Part shown: positions 42,381 through 52,870 of the stretch, piece by piece
Layout of the letters: every line of letters starts with the position of its first letter
Position numbering within the stretch: the stretch's first letter is position 1
Source: Spinacia oleracea
Taxonomy: Eukaryota; Streptophyta; Magnoliopsida; Caryophyllales; Amaranthaceae
Reading direction: 5' to 3'
Assembly (NCBI RefSeq): GCF_020520425.1
Contig: NC_079491.1
Location: forward strand, 5,815,143 to 5,879,142
Length of the DNA stretch: 64,000 nucleotides
Notes under the pieces: model-generated
The model's input: only the letters and a program-made list of their open reading frames with translations
Told to the model about the DNA's origin: nothing
Database searches by the model: none
Position numbers and translations under genes: made by a program

Positions 42381-45072
42381 TTACCAGAAAACTGTTTGTC
42401 TAAGATTTGTCATCAGTGTCTGTATCTCTGCATCAGAATTTGAAGCCGAACCAGCGTTCAATTCATACGGTCTTCTCCTGTTCATGTTTGCTTCAAGGGG
42501 TGGAAGTCCATCATCATCGCTTGAGCCGGTTTCAGAAGCAGGTCCTGGGGAATTTCTACTGGAACTGTCAATGTTTTGTGACCTGAATGCTTCTGGACTG
42601 AAAAGACAAGAAGCTATCATCTTAATTGGTAATTGGTAAAAGATGCTATCAGTAACTTGTGAGAGATACCAACATAGAGTTGGTTATCGGGCTGGTCGGA
42701 TCAGGGTTGGTGCGGGTCAACAGTGGGTCGAGTAATGAAAGGGTCGTTTTTAGGGGGTCAATAATGGGCGGGTCAAAAGCGGGCAGCGGGTCAATAGCGG
42801 GGTCGTTAGTGGGCGGGTCAATAAACGAGCAATGAAAAATGAAAAACAAAAGAGCCGTGTGTGAATACGAAGCTATACACATAATTTTTTGTATCATTAC
42901 TATTTTAGTTTTCAAAATTATTGCGGTATAACAGGGGTGTAAATGAACCGAGCCGGTCAATAAACTACTCGGGCTCGGGCTCGTTTAAAACTCGTTCATG
43001 TTCGTTCATTTACTAAACGAGCCGAGCTTGAACAACTTTTGAAGCTCGCTTAATAAACGAGCTTGAACATGAACATATGTATGCTCGTTCATTTAAGTTC
43101 ATGAACAACTTGTTCATTTATGTTCATGAACAACTCGTTCATTTATGTTCGTGAACAAGTTCGTCTAGTTATGTTATGTATCATATTTACCATATATACA
43201 TTTTTCAAATATAAATAAAAATCATGTTTTTGACTTTTGGAATCTATAATAGAATAAAAATATTTTGAAATAAAATTTTAATTGCTAAATTATTGCTCTT
43301 TGACTCTTTCTAAATTATTAGTTTGTTTATCAAATAAAGTAATGTATATTTTAATCTTTATTATTAGATATAATTATAATTTGTTAGATTAATTTTCAAG
43401 TGGTTATACTCTAAAGCTCGTTTAAGAAAGCTCGTTTATAAACTCGGCTCGATTAATAAATGAGCCGTTCACGAACAGTTCGCGAACACAAAATATTTTA
43501 AACGAACCGAGCTTGAACAAATTTTTGAGCTCGGTTAAAAGCTCGGGCTCGGGCTCGAGCTCGCATAAGTTAAATGAACATGAACATGAACAGGGTAAAG
43601 CTCGGCTCGGCTCGGCTCATTTACACCCCTAGGTATAAGTTTGACCCTATAATGACCCTGTCCAATAAAGGTCATATTCAATAAGAGCCTTGCCCAATAA
43701 AAGCCCTATTAACTTGACACTAACCCTACATCCATTAGACTACCTTGTCCAATAACCAGGTCTAAGTGGTGACTTCTTGATCAGACTCACTACAACAATG
43801 AGTTAGACTCCTACTTATCACCCTGTGAAGGTTAGAAATTACTCCACAATAGAAGATGCATCATACCTCTTCCAAGAGCTTTACCAATATACTACGTACA
43901 AGTTTGATGAAGCTTCAACATATAACCTCAAGAAGTTAAATAAATAGCATCATAGAAGGACTTAATTAACTTCAGATTACAAGATAAATTCTTCATCATT
44001 AAACTGTTCCGACTAAACAAGATAAACAAACCAAGATGTGATGTTCTCACACTAGAAACTGAGTCTAAAACAGATTCTGAAGGAGATTTACTGGAGTGAG
44101 ATCTCACCAGTCAGAACTTCAGCTGAAAAAGAAGATATATATATAACGTTCTTCATATTCGCATGAACTAACCTCTCTTTATCCACATACTCTTCTGCAA
44201 TTTGGCCGGAAAAAGAGCCAAGGACTTCTCACCTTCTGCATCTGTAAGTCTGTAACCTGAAACACATAACAAAAAAGGTTACTTAATTACCAAAGTTTGC
44301 AAGTCCGTTCCCTTCTAACCTACATTACCATCAGACTGTAGACACTGTGAACCTTGCTAGTAAAGGTGAGATTGTTAAAAAATATGTAGTAAGTGAGCTT
44401 AATAAAAGAAAATCGGCCAAAGGTTAGATTAATATTACCCAAATTTCCAAATTTTGTAAGCTAAAGTGTGGTTTCTTAAAGTTCTAAAGAATAAGATACA
44501 ACTATAGAACAGGTTCGAAGTGAGTATACATTGGCATTCTATAGCAAGAGACTAAAGCAGTGTTACCTAATTGATTCCCTAATCAGTCCACTATCACTGT
44601 GAACTGAAAAGGCGAATTATAGCATGAAATGGTATATCTTTGGTCTAATTTAGCAAAATAAGTACAGTAGTAAATTGCGAACCCGCACCCAATCACATAC
44701 TAACAAATCAAATCAGGTAATCATGGATTGAAGTCATCAAACCCTTAAAGCTTGTGCAACTAATTGGCAATAAACATTTCACAGTTAAAAGTTCATGTAT
44801 TCCACACCATCTTAACAAAGATAATCATTTCCAAAGAAGTAGCAGAAATACTGAGATTACTCAACTCTAATTCCCCAAAACTAAAATTGTTAGCCGTTGT
44901 ATCAACAAAGCATTAAACTTTAAAGTTTAAACCCTTGGTATATAATCTCCACAAAATTACACACCCAACAAAACAAACATTCGTAATAAATTTAACAAAT
45001 TCAAGAAATCAACATTCATATAAATGATAACACATTATTACTTTATTAGTACCTCAATAAGATTAGGAGGCC
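42381..45072 (-). pseudogene. Broken duplicate of the EIF1AD-like gene
   Basis: This is a partial copy of the gene at 54742-63688. The homologous stretch starts near 42175 (shared CATGAATCTACTTTACACTT) and ends near 45072, where only the last 14 or so bases of exon 1 (CTAATCTTATTGAG) remain before unrelated DNA. Exon 4 is at 42597-42381; it lacks six codons and its tail is shifted out of frame (ending TLMTNLRQTVFW instead of an acidic DTDTDEES). Exon 2 is at 44256-44173 with an 8-base insertion near its acceptor. Exon 3, the core of the OB fold, is absent: about 190 bp are missing at about 44120 compared with 60393-60590. Exon 1 and its start codon are also absent. It cannot make the protein. 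Confidence 0.88.
42932..43630. mobile_element. hAT-like non-autonomous element
   Basis: The ends CAGGGGTGTAAATGAACCGA and (inverted) AGGGGTGTAAATGAGCCGAG are terminal inverted repeats. They are flanked by CGGTATAA (42924-42931) and AGGTATAA (43631-43638), an 8-bp duplication with one mismatch, as hAT elements make. The interior is rich in CTCG/GAGC and GTTCAT words and non-coding. It lies in the last intron of the EIF1AD pseudogene. The GGGTCAA-rich DNA on either side (about 42670-42930 and 43640-43760) may be an older host element. Confidence 0.7.
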
Positions 45073-45199
45073 CGCCCAGTTAATCGGCCCAACATATTGG
45101 GGGGAAAATAAAAGGAGAATGCAAATTCAAGGAGAAAGGAAATTAGATGAAAACGGCCGTTTGTTGACGGAAAAATCAAGAGTTCACAGCCGTTTGAGC

Positions 45200-45359
45200 A
45201 CCGTCTCATTTTTGTTTTTTGTTTTTTTGGTGCGAATGAGCCACAAGGGCAATACAAATTACAAATGGGGGCGGGGAATTCGAACCTGAGACCTATTGTA
45301 CACAGGCCCTCAGTCTTAACCACTAGGCCAAGACATCATTGGTACCGTCTCATTTTTGT
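45200..45359 (-). mobile_element. tRNA-derived SINE with 16-bp target duplication
   Basis: ACCGTCTCATTTTTGT is repeated exactly at 45200-45215 and 45344-45359. Between them (45216-45343) the minus strand reads a Pol III promoter: box A region GGCCTAGTGGTTAAGACTGA and box B GGTTCGAATTCC. A tail follows to a CAAAAAA-rich end. This is a typical plant tRNA-related SINE of about 128 bp. It lies about 240 bp upstream of the start codon of the plus-strand gene at 45601, so it may sit in or beside that gene's promoter. Confidence 0.85.
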
Positions 45360-45600
45360 GTAAAGACAAACACTATCCTTTTTTATCAACTTCCCTTTTT
45401 CTATCTTTCACTTTCTCTCTCCCCACTCTCTTAATTACTCTCCACCATTCTAAAAACAACAACAACTCACACATCCCATCATCTTCTTCCTCTTCAACCC
45501 ACAATTTTACACTATTCACTCTTACAGTATTTCCTTTCAATTATTTCATCCAATTAAAAAAGAAAAACCTTGAAAAAATACAAAAAAAACCCATCAAATA
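45360..45600 (+). promoter_or_regulatory. Leader region of the 778-residue protein gene
   Basis: CT-rich sequence (CTTTCACTTTCTCTCTCCCC) followed by A-rich sequence directly before the ATG, which is typical of plant 5' untranslated leaders. No TATA box stands out. Confidence 0.45.
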
Positions 45601-47937
45601 ATGGACATAGAAAGACCTCATAGAACAACAAGCACAAGTACAAGTGAGCTCTTCATTTGCTTCACTTCTCGCCTTTCTAAGTCTTCTTCTATGCGACTCT
45701 CTTCCAAATCTATCCTCAGCCCCGCCCGTGCTGCCGCCGTCTCCGATATTAAAGGTTCTCTCTCCACCTCCATCAGCCGCCGGCTCCGCCACAACGGTAG
45801 TGTTAGACGTGGAGCTCAATCTCCAGCCATGTTTCCCTCTTCAAAGAAAAACAAGGGGTCATCTGGTTTTGCTGACAACCCCGAGCCTTCTTCCCCTAAA
45901 GTCACCTGCATTGGTCAGGTTAGAGTGAAGACTAAGAAGCAGGGGAAGAAGATGAAGATGCGAGCTTGCCGAAGTAAGCGCTTAAGCAGCGGCGGCGGTG
46001 CTGGTGGTGGTGGAGAAACGAGTTTTCGACGAATCGAACACTCTCATTCTCATGAAGGGACAAACCAAGGACTCCAGAATCAGCAAAATCAACAAGAATG
46101 TGGTTTGAATCATAGGAATCAAAGGTGGGTCCATCTTCCATTGACAATATGTGAAGCTTTGAGAACATTTGGGTCGGAGTTTAGCTGCTTTTCCCCCTGC
46201 AAATCGTCTTGTTTTAGTAGTGGTGGTTTTTGCGGCGGTGGGGGAGACAAGGGGGAGGAGAAAGAAACCCCATCTCCGACTTCATGTGCTGTGTTTCGGT
46301 GGTTAGTATCTTTACAAGACGGAGAAGGCGACGGTGACGGCGGAGGGAAGAGGAGGAGGGATATTGAATTGGTGGTGGGAGGTGAGGAAGAGGTTGAGAA
46401 TAGGGTGATGATGATGGAAAGGGACTGTTCTAGAAGGCGGTCGATATTTGATGATATGGAGTTTGATGATTTGTTTACTAATAACAATTTGAAGAATAAT
46501 GATAATAATGGAAGAAGTGGTGAAATTATTGATAATGATGTTGAATATGATTGTGATGAAAAGGGTGGGAAATTAAGTGTATGTGTTCCTCCTAAGAATG
46601 CATTGTTGTTAATGAGGTGTAGATCTGATCCGTTGAAGATGGCTTCTCTTTCAAGGAAGCTTTGGGAGGTTCCTCTTCCTCAACCAGATGATGATGTTGT
46701 TGATGATGATGATGATGATGGTGTTGATGATAATGTTGAACATGAGAATGAAGAAGTTAAGGTAGTCGAGAGGGAAGTTGTATTGGATGGGAAAATAGAG
46801 GAAATTGGAGAAGTGGAAACAGGGGAAATTAAGGAACTTAAAACAGGGGAAATTAGGGAAGACGAAACAGAGGAAATTATTGAGGTAAAAACAGAAGAAA
46901 TTGTAGAGGAAATCGATCAGGTTTTGGAAAATTTTGAAGATTTGCGGGTATTCGCCGGTGAAGAAAAGAATGAAACGGAGGAAAAACTGATTATTGAAAA
47001 CAGAGAAATGTTAGAAGAGGAAAAATGTGAAACTTTGGAAGAAACCCAGTTGATTGAAGATGAAATTGATGCAGATGAGTGTTTAATTGAGGGGTTATTG
47101 GTTGAAGAGAAGGTTGAAGATGATAAGAATGAGCAAGATTTGGTTGCAATTAATTTAGAGGAATTACTTCAAATATTAGCCAAGGCGGAAGAAGAAGAGA
47201 GAGAAAGTGTTGCATTATTAGAAACCGACGAACTTTCAATTGTTGACGAAGAAAAGGAAATAGAAAGAGAAAGAGGTGAAAGCAGTGAGATATCTGCATC
47301 TTCTTATTCTTTGAATTCTTCAGAAGAGTCAACAGCCGAGTCAAAAGAGAGAGAAGATGAGGAAGAACAAGAACAAGAGAAAGACCAGGTTGAAGTTGTT
47401 GTTGAAGAACAAGAACAAGTACAAGTTGAAGAAGACGAAGAAGCAAGAAAGTCAATGGAAGGAGAAAATAATAAGAAGAAAACTTTGCCAGATTGTTTGT
47501 TTTTAATGATGTGTGAGCCTAAGGTGTCAATGGAAGTGTCCAAAGAAACATGGGTATGTAGCACTGATTTCAGTCGGTGGTTACCAGAGCGCCACCAGAA
47601 GAAGGTGGCTAATAAGGCGGCTGTGGCGGCGATGCCTCCTCATCTTGTCAAACCTCAACGTTACGAACAAGCGGCTCAGCCTCCTATTCAGCCAGGTAGG
47701 TCTTCAATATCTTTCCCAGCCAGTGGTGGGTCCGTGGCAAACTTCATAGAGCAGAAGCGAGTGAAAGGCGGCGGCGGCGGCGGTTACGAGCCGTTCGTTT
47801 TGACAAGGTGTAAGTCGGCGCCGTTAAGATCAGCCGCTAAGATTCCGGCACCGGAGATAGCTTGCAGCTTGTGGGGAAGAGAGAATGGTCGGAAACTGGA
47901 GTCGCATCGTCCGGCAACATTTGGCGTTGGCTTCTGA
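45601..47937 (+). CDS. Acidic, low-complexity plant protein of unknown function
   Basis: A single-exon frame of 778 residues starting MDIERPHRTT. The N-terminal third is basic and Ser-rich (a plausible nuclear or chloroplast-type leader, undecided) and contains SPKVTCIGQVRVKTKKQGKK at about residues 99-117, a motif I recall from uncharacterised plant proteins. The middle (about 350-640) is strongly acidic, Glu-rich and partly repetitive (GEVETGEIKELKTGEIRE). Short conserved-looking motifs recur: LLMRCRSDPLKMASL (about 334) and VLTRCKSAPLRSA (about 732), which are alike, and SKETWVCSTDFSRWLPERH (about 646). No enzymatic domain or membrane segment is seen. I do not recognise the function. The long frame, CT-rich leader and motifs argue for a real gene. 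A Mutator-like element begins about 200 bp after its stop. Confidence 0.82.
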   Translation: MDIERPHRTTSTSTSELFICFTSRLSKSSSMRLSSKSILSPARAAAVSDIKGSLSTSISRRLRHNGSVRRGAQSPAMFPSSKKNKGSSGFADNPEPSSPKVTCIGQVRVKTKKQGKKMKMRACRSKRLSSGGGAGGGGETSFRRIEHSHSHEGTNQGLQNQQNQQECGLNHRNQRWVHLPLTICEALRTFGSEFSCFSPCKSSCFSSGGFCGGGGDKGEEKETPSPTSCAVFRWLVSLQDGEGDGDGGGKRRRDIELVVGGEEEVENRVMMMERDCSRRRSIFDDMEFDDLFTNNNLKNNDNNGRSGEIIDNDVEYDCDEKGGKLSVCVPPKNALLLMRCRSDPLKMASLSRKLWEVPLPQPDDDVVDDDDDDGVDDNVEHENEEVKVVEREVVLDGKIEEIGEVETGEIKELKTGEIREDETEEIIEVKTEEIVEEIDQVLENFEDLRVFAGEEKNETEEKLIIENREMLEEEKCETLEETQLIEDEIDADECLIEGLLVEEKVEDDKNEQDLVAINLEELLQILAKAEEEERESVALLETDELSIVDEEKEIERERGESSEISASSYSLNSSEESTAESKEREDEEEQEQEKDQVEVVVEEQEQVQVEEDEEARKSMEGENNKKKTLPDCLFLMMCEPKVSMEVSKETWVCSTDFSRWLPERHQKKVANKAAVAAMPPHLVKPQRYEQAAQPPIQPGRSSISFPASGGSVANFIEQKRVKGGGGGGYEPFVLTRCKSAPLRSAAKIPAPEIACSLWGRENGRKLESHRPATFGVGF

Positions 47938-49004
47938 ATTCCGGTGAGATTAACGGCTAAAATTGAAGGTTTGGGAAGTGTGTCTCTGCCACGTGGACTT
48001 GGTCTTGGTCTTGGTCTTTGTCCGTTGTGGGGCCCCGTAACAAAAGCTGTTGTGATGACAGGTTTTTGTTTGTAAATTCTTTTGGGGTTTTCTAGACAGA
48101 ATCACAGAACTAGTTTTAATTAATTGTATTTTGGGGAAAAGGCTAGGGATACACTTGGTGTGCAAAGGTATCTTGCACACCACCTATTAAATTATGCCAC
48201 CTCACAAATCCCACTAAAAAAAGAGAGGGAAAAGCTTTGTGAAAAAAAAAATTTGGCGACAATTATTTTCAGTGATTTGCGCCATTTTGTTCTCTTGAGC
48301 GGGAGGTATTTGCGCCAAACTACACATTTTCATTTTTGCGCCAAAACATTTCTTCACCTCAACTTTCATCTTTCACCTCCATTTATAAAAAGAGGAACTG
48401 CAAAGCAAAGAATATTTCTGGTTTTTCCCACTCTGAATTTTTTCATCTCAACTTTCATCTTTCACCTCCATGTGATTATTTTTTTCCACTCTGAATTTCT
48501 ATTTATCTTTATATTTTCCGCTATTTTCGAAGCTTGTAACTATCTCAATGAATTTCTAATTCTAAAGTACTGCAAATGACATTTTCGACGCAGCTAAACG
48601 TTTGCCATTAAAGAAACTTCCATGGGTTTAATAATGCATATAACCTGTTTGATGAAATTACCAAGAGAGTTTCATTTAGTTTCATTAAGATTTAATTAGT
48701 TTCAGTTGCGATATACTGGGTGTAAGAATGTGTAAAAGAGAACTAGATATGTAATGTGTTATTATTCGACTTTTCGAAACTGGAAATGATGAATTGGAAG
48801 TGACAATGGCTTATTTGTTTAGTTAAGTGACAATGGATGGGATGTTGAAGCTACATGAAATCGTATGAGTTATGTCTATGATTCTATAAATTGAATAAAA
48901 GATACTTATAAATGTATTTTGATTTTAGAATTTGAATAAAATATACTCTCTCACATAAAACCAGAAGTAAAAAGAGGATTTTTTTTTTCACCATTCAGTA
49001 GGAT

Positions 49005-49085
49005 CGAACACGGGTTTACCGTAGTGTAGAGATGATTAAGTAACCAATTTAGCAGGGGGTATCAGCACAACATAGTAAGCTATCA
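49005..49085 (-). repeat. Inverted relative of the array's tRNA-like segment, left side
   Basis: Read on the minus strand this gives GTGCTGATACCCCCTGCTAA, then TTGGTTACTTAATCATC and CGTGTTCGATCCTA. It matches the core of the array units but in opposite orientation and well diverged. Confidence 0.65.
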
Positions 49086-49689
49086 AAAAATTTATATAGA
49101 ATGAAGTTAATAAGAAGTTTGTGTATAGATTTTATTATACTTGTAATTCTCCCACAAATTCATACATGAACTCCTCAAATATAAAATTTATTATTAACAA
49201 AATAAATCAAAATAAAAATAAAACTATTTTCTCCCAATTACCCTTTTTGTGCATTACGAATCGAACTTGGGTTCATAATTCAACATATCTATAACATGTG
49301 GTGAATACTAAAGTGGCGAAGTTAATTCATTTGTCAAGCCTTCACGACTTATTTTATTATTGTATTGTATTATAGGAAAAGGTGTGGTCATAATAATCCT
49401 ATTGTATAAAAACGCTTATAAAATTTTCTAAACTAATGCCATCGTAACAGATGATTTTGCAATGATACATAAAATACGATAACAACTAAAACCATCTATT
49501 TTAACATGAATTATGATGTCGTGGAATCATTACAATTTTAAGTACATCAAAAAACAAATAAAATCATACTCTCCATCTAAATAGATGAAAAGAATTTATG
49601 TTTAAACTATAGACGTGTTGATACCCACTTGTCATGATGGCCACTGCAACCCTGACATGCGTGCAACATGAGCATTTTTTTAAAAATCG

Positions 49690-52620
49690 ATCAGTACACT
49701 AGTTTATGGGATCATTCTTTTTAAAAGAATCCGTATTTGAAGTGTCAAATTAATTTGTATTGCAAATTAGACGTGCTGATACCCCTTTGTCATATTGGTT
49801 ACTTGAACGCTTCCTAAACTTCATAAAACACCAAGGTTCGAATCCTAACAAGACCTTAGGATTTTGTTTTTTTTAATATCACATGTTTTATGGGATCAAT
49901 ATTTACATAAAGAAATCAAATACATTTTTTATGTTTTTTCCCTATCTAAATATTGTTTGATCCTTTTAAAACAAAATAGATTTTACGTAAAATATACCCC
50001 TCCAAAAAATTCGTGCAACTTTGATCAAAATTAAATAGTTTCAAACGTGCATATAATTTATTATCACTGCCCCCCACTTATAAATAAAATTCATAATAAA
50101 ATTTCAAATTAGGAAAAATTTTTTATATCACATATTTATGGGATCAATATTAACATGACGAAATCAAAATCGATAAAACCACAATCATTATGGCTTTTAT
50201 TTATCCTACGTACTACAAACCCTTTCCAAGAAACTAAAATCATGTTGTATTTTTTTAAATCGATCAGTACATTAGTTTATGGGATCATTCTTTTTAAAAG
50301 AATCCGTATTTGAAGTGTCAAATTAATTTGTATTGCAAATTAGACGTGCTGATACCCCTTTGTCATATTGGTTACTTGAACGCTTCCTAAACATCATAAA
50401 ACATCGGGGTTCGAATCCTAACAAGACCTTAGGATTTTGTTTTTTTTAATACACATGTTTTATGGGATCAATATTTACATAAAGAAATCAAATACATTTT
50501 TTATGTTTTTTTCCCTATCTAAATATTGTTTGATCCTTTTAAAACAAAATAGATTTTACGTAAAATATACCCTCCGAAAAATTCGTGCAACTTTGATCAA
50601 AATAAAAATAGTTTCAAACGTGCATATAATTTAATTTTTTTTTATATGACATATTTATGGGATCAATATTTACATGACGAAATCAAAATCGATAAAACCA
50701 CAATCATTATGGATTTTATTTATCCTATGTACTACAAACCTTTTCCAAGAAACTAAAATCATGTTATATTTTTTTAAATCGATCAGTACATTAGTTTATG
50801 GGATCATTCTTTTTAAAAGAATCCGTTATTAAAATGTCAAATAAATTTGTATTGCAAATTAGACGTGCTGATACCCCTTTGTCATATTGGTTACTTGAAC
50901 GCTTCCTAAACTTCATAAAACACCGGGTTTCGAATCCTATAAGACCTTAGGATTTTGTTTTTTTATGTTTTTTTTCCTATCTAAATATTGTTTGATCCTT
51001 TTAAAACAAAAAAAAATTACGTAAAATATACCCCTCCAAAAAATTCGTGCAACTTTGATCAAAATTAAAATAGTTTCAAACGTGCATATAATTTATTACC
51101 ACTATTTCCCATATGAAGTTTAAACGTCACTTTAAACACTGCCCCCACTTATAAATAAAATTCATAATTATGGGATCAAAATGTTAAAATTTCAATTTAA
51201 AGCGAGTTAAAGCGAGTTAAAACATCATATTTGTTACCCTTTTGATTAGTTTATGGGATCATTCTTTTTAAAAGAATCCGTTATTAAAATGTCAAATAAA
51301 TTTGTATTGCAAATTAGACGTGCTGATACCCCTTTGTCATATTGGTTACTTGAACGCTTCATAAACTTCATAAAACACCGGGTTTCGAATCCTATAAGAC
51401 CTTAGGATTTTGTTTTTTTTAATGTTTTTTTCCTATCTAAATATTGTTTGATCCTTTTAAAACAAAAAAAGTTACGTAAAATATACCCCTCCAAAAAATT
51501 CGTGCAACTTTGATCAAAATTAAAATAGTTTCAAACGTGCATATAATTTATTAACACTATTTCCCATATGAAGTTTAAACGTCACTTTAAACACTGCCCC
51601 CCACTTATAAATAAAATTCATAATTATGGGATCAAAATGTTAAAATTTCACTTTAAAGCGAGTTAAAGCAAGTTAAAATATCATATTTGTTACCCTTTTG
51701 ATTAGTTTATGAGATCATTCTTTTTAAAAGAATCCGTTATTAAAATGTCAAATAAATTTGTATTGCAAATTAGACGTGCTGATACCCCTTTGTCATATTG
51801 GTTACTTGAACGCTTCCTAAACTTCATAAAACACCGGGTTTCGAATCCTATAAGACCTTAGGATTTTGTTTTTTTTTAATGTTTTTTTTCCTATCTAAAT
51901 ATTGTTTGATCCTTTTAAAACAAAAAAAAATTACGTAAAATATACCCCTCCAAAAAATTCGTGCAACTTTGATCAAAATTAAAATAGTTTCAAACGTGCA
52001 TATAATTTATTACCACTATTTCCCATATGAAGTTTAAACGTCACTTTAAACACTGCCCCCCCACTTATAAATAAAATTCATAATTATGGGATCAAAATGT
52101 TAAAATTTCACTTTAAAGCGAGTTAAAGCAAGTTAAAATATCATATTTGTTACCCTTTTGATTAGTTTATGGGATCATTCTTTTTAAAAGAATCCGTTAT
52201 TAAAATGTCAAATAAATTTGTATTGCAAATTAGACGTGCTGATACCCCTTTGTCATATTGGTTACTTGAACGCTTCCTAAACTTCATAAAACACCGGGTT
52301 TCGAATCCTATAAGACCTTAGGATTTTGTTTTTTTTTAATGTTTTTTTTTCCTATCTAAATATTGTTTGATCCTTTTAAAACAAAAAAAATTACGTAAAA
52401 TATACCCCTCCAAAAAATTCGTGCAACTTTGATCAAAATTAAAATAGTTTCAAACGTGCATATAATTTATTACCACTATTTCCCATATGAAGTTTAAACG
52501 TCACTTTAAACACTGCCCCCCACTTATAAATAAAATTCATAATTATGGGATCAAAATGTTAAAATTCAATTTAAAGCGAGTTAAAGAGAGTTAAAACATC
52601 ATATTTGTACTTAATCTATG
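49690..52620 (+). repeat. Tandem array of 455-573-bp units with Pol III-like motifs
   Basis: The phrase GATCATTCTTTTTAAAAGAA recurs with its ATCATTC at 49711, 50284, 50803, 51258, 51714 and 52174 (spacings 573, 519, 455, 456, 460). Each unit also contains CGTGCTGATACCCCTTTGTC, ATTGGTTACTTGAACGCTTC and a B-box-like GGTTCGAATCC (units 1 and 2, at 49835 and 50408) or GGTTTCGAATCC (later units). The last three spacings are nearly equal, which suggests recent amplification. The tRNA-like part resembles a SINE head captured before amplification. Confidence 0.88.
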
Positions 52621-52779
52621 TCTTTTTAACAAGTAATTTCAGTTACCCTTTTGATTATATCGTAGATACAATGATCCCATATAAAGGTTTTTTATTGTGT
52701 AAAAATGAATTTCATGCTCCCGTAAAATTGAAATGATCCCGTAAAATTAAAGTCAATATATTGAAAAAAATGTTGGCCT

Positions 52780-52870
52780 TACTGGGAATCGAACCCAGGT
52801 ACACTCATATTTACTAAGAAACTTATTCATTGCAGTGACCAATATAGCAAGGGGTATCAGCACATCAACA
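52780..52870 (-). repeat. Inverted relative of the array's tRNA-like segment, right side
   Basis: The minus strand reads GTGCTGATACCCCTTGCTAT, TTGGTCACTGCAATG and CTGGGTTCGATTCCCAG, a T-arm-like hairpin with a good B box. It is opposite in orientation to the array and is the least damaged tRNA-like copy in the element. Confidence 0.7.

Noticed and set aside
46119-47564. Minus-strand Ser/Leu-rich frames opposite the 778-residue gene
   Set aside because: Composition shadows of Glu-rich plus-strand codons.
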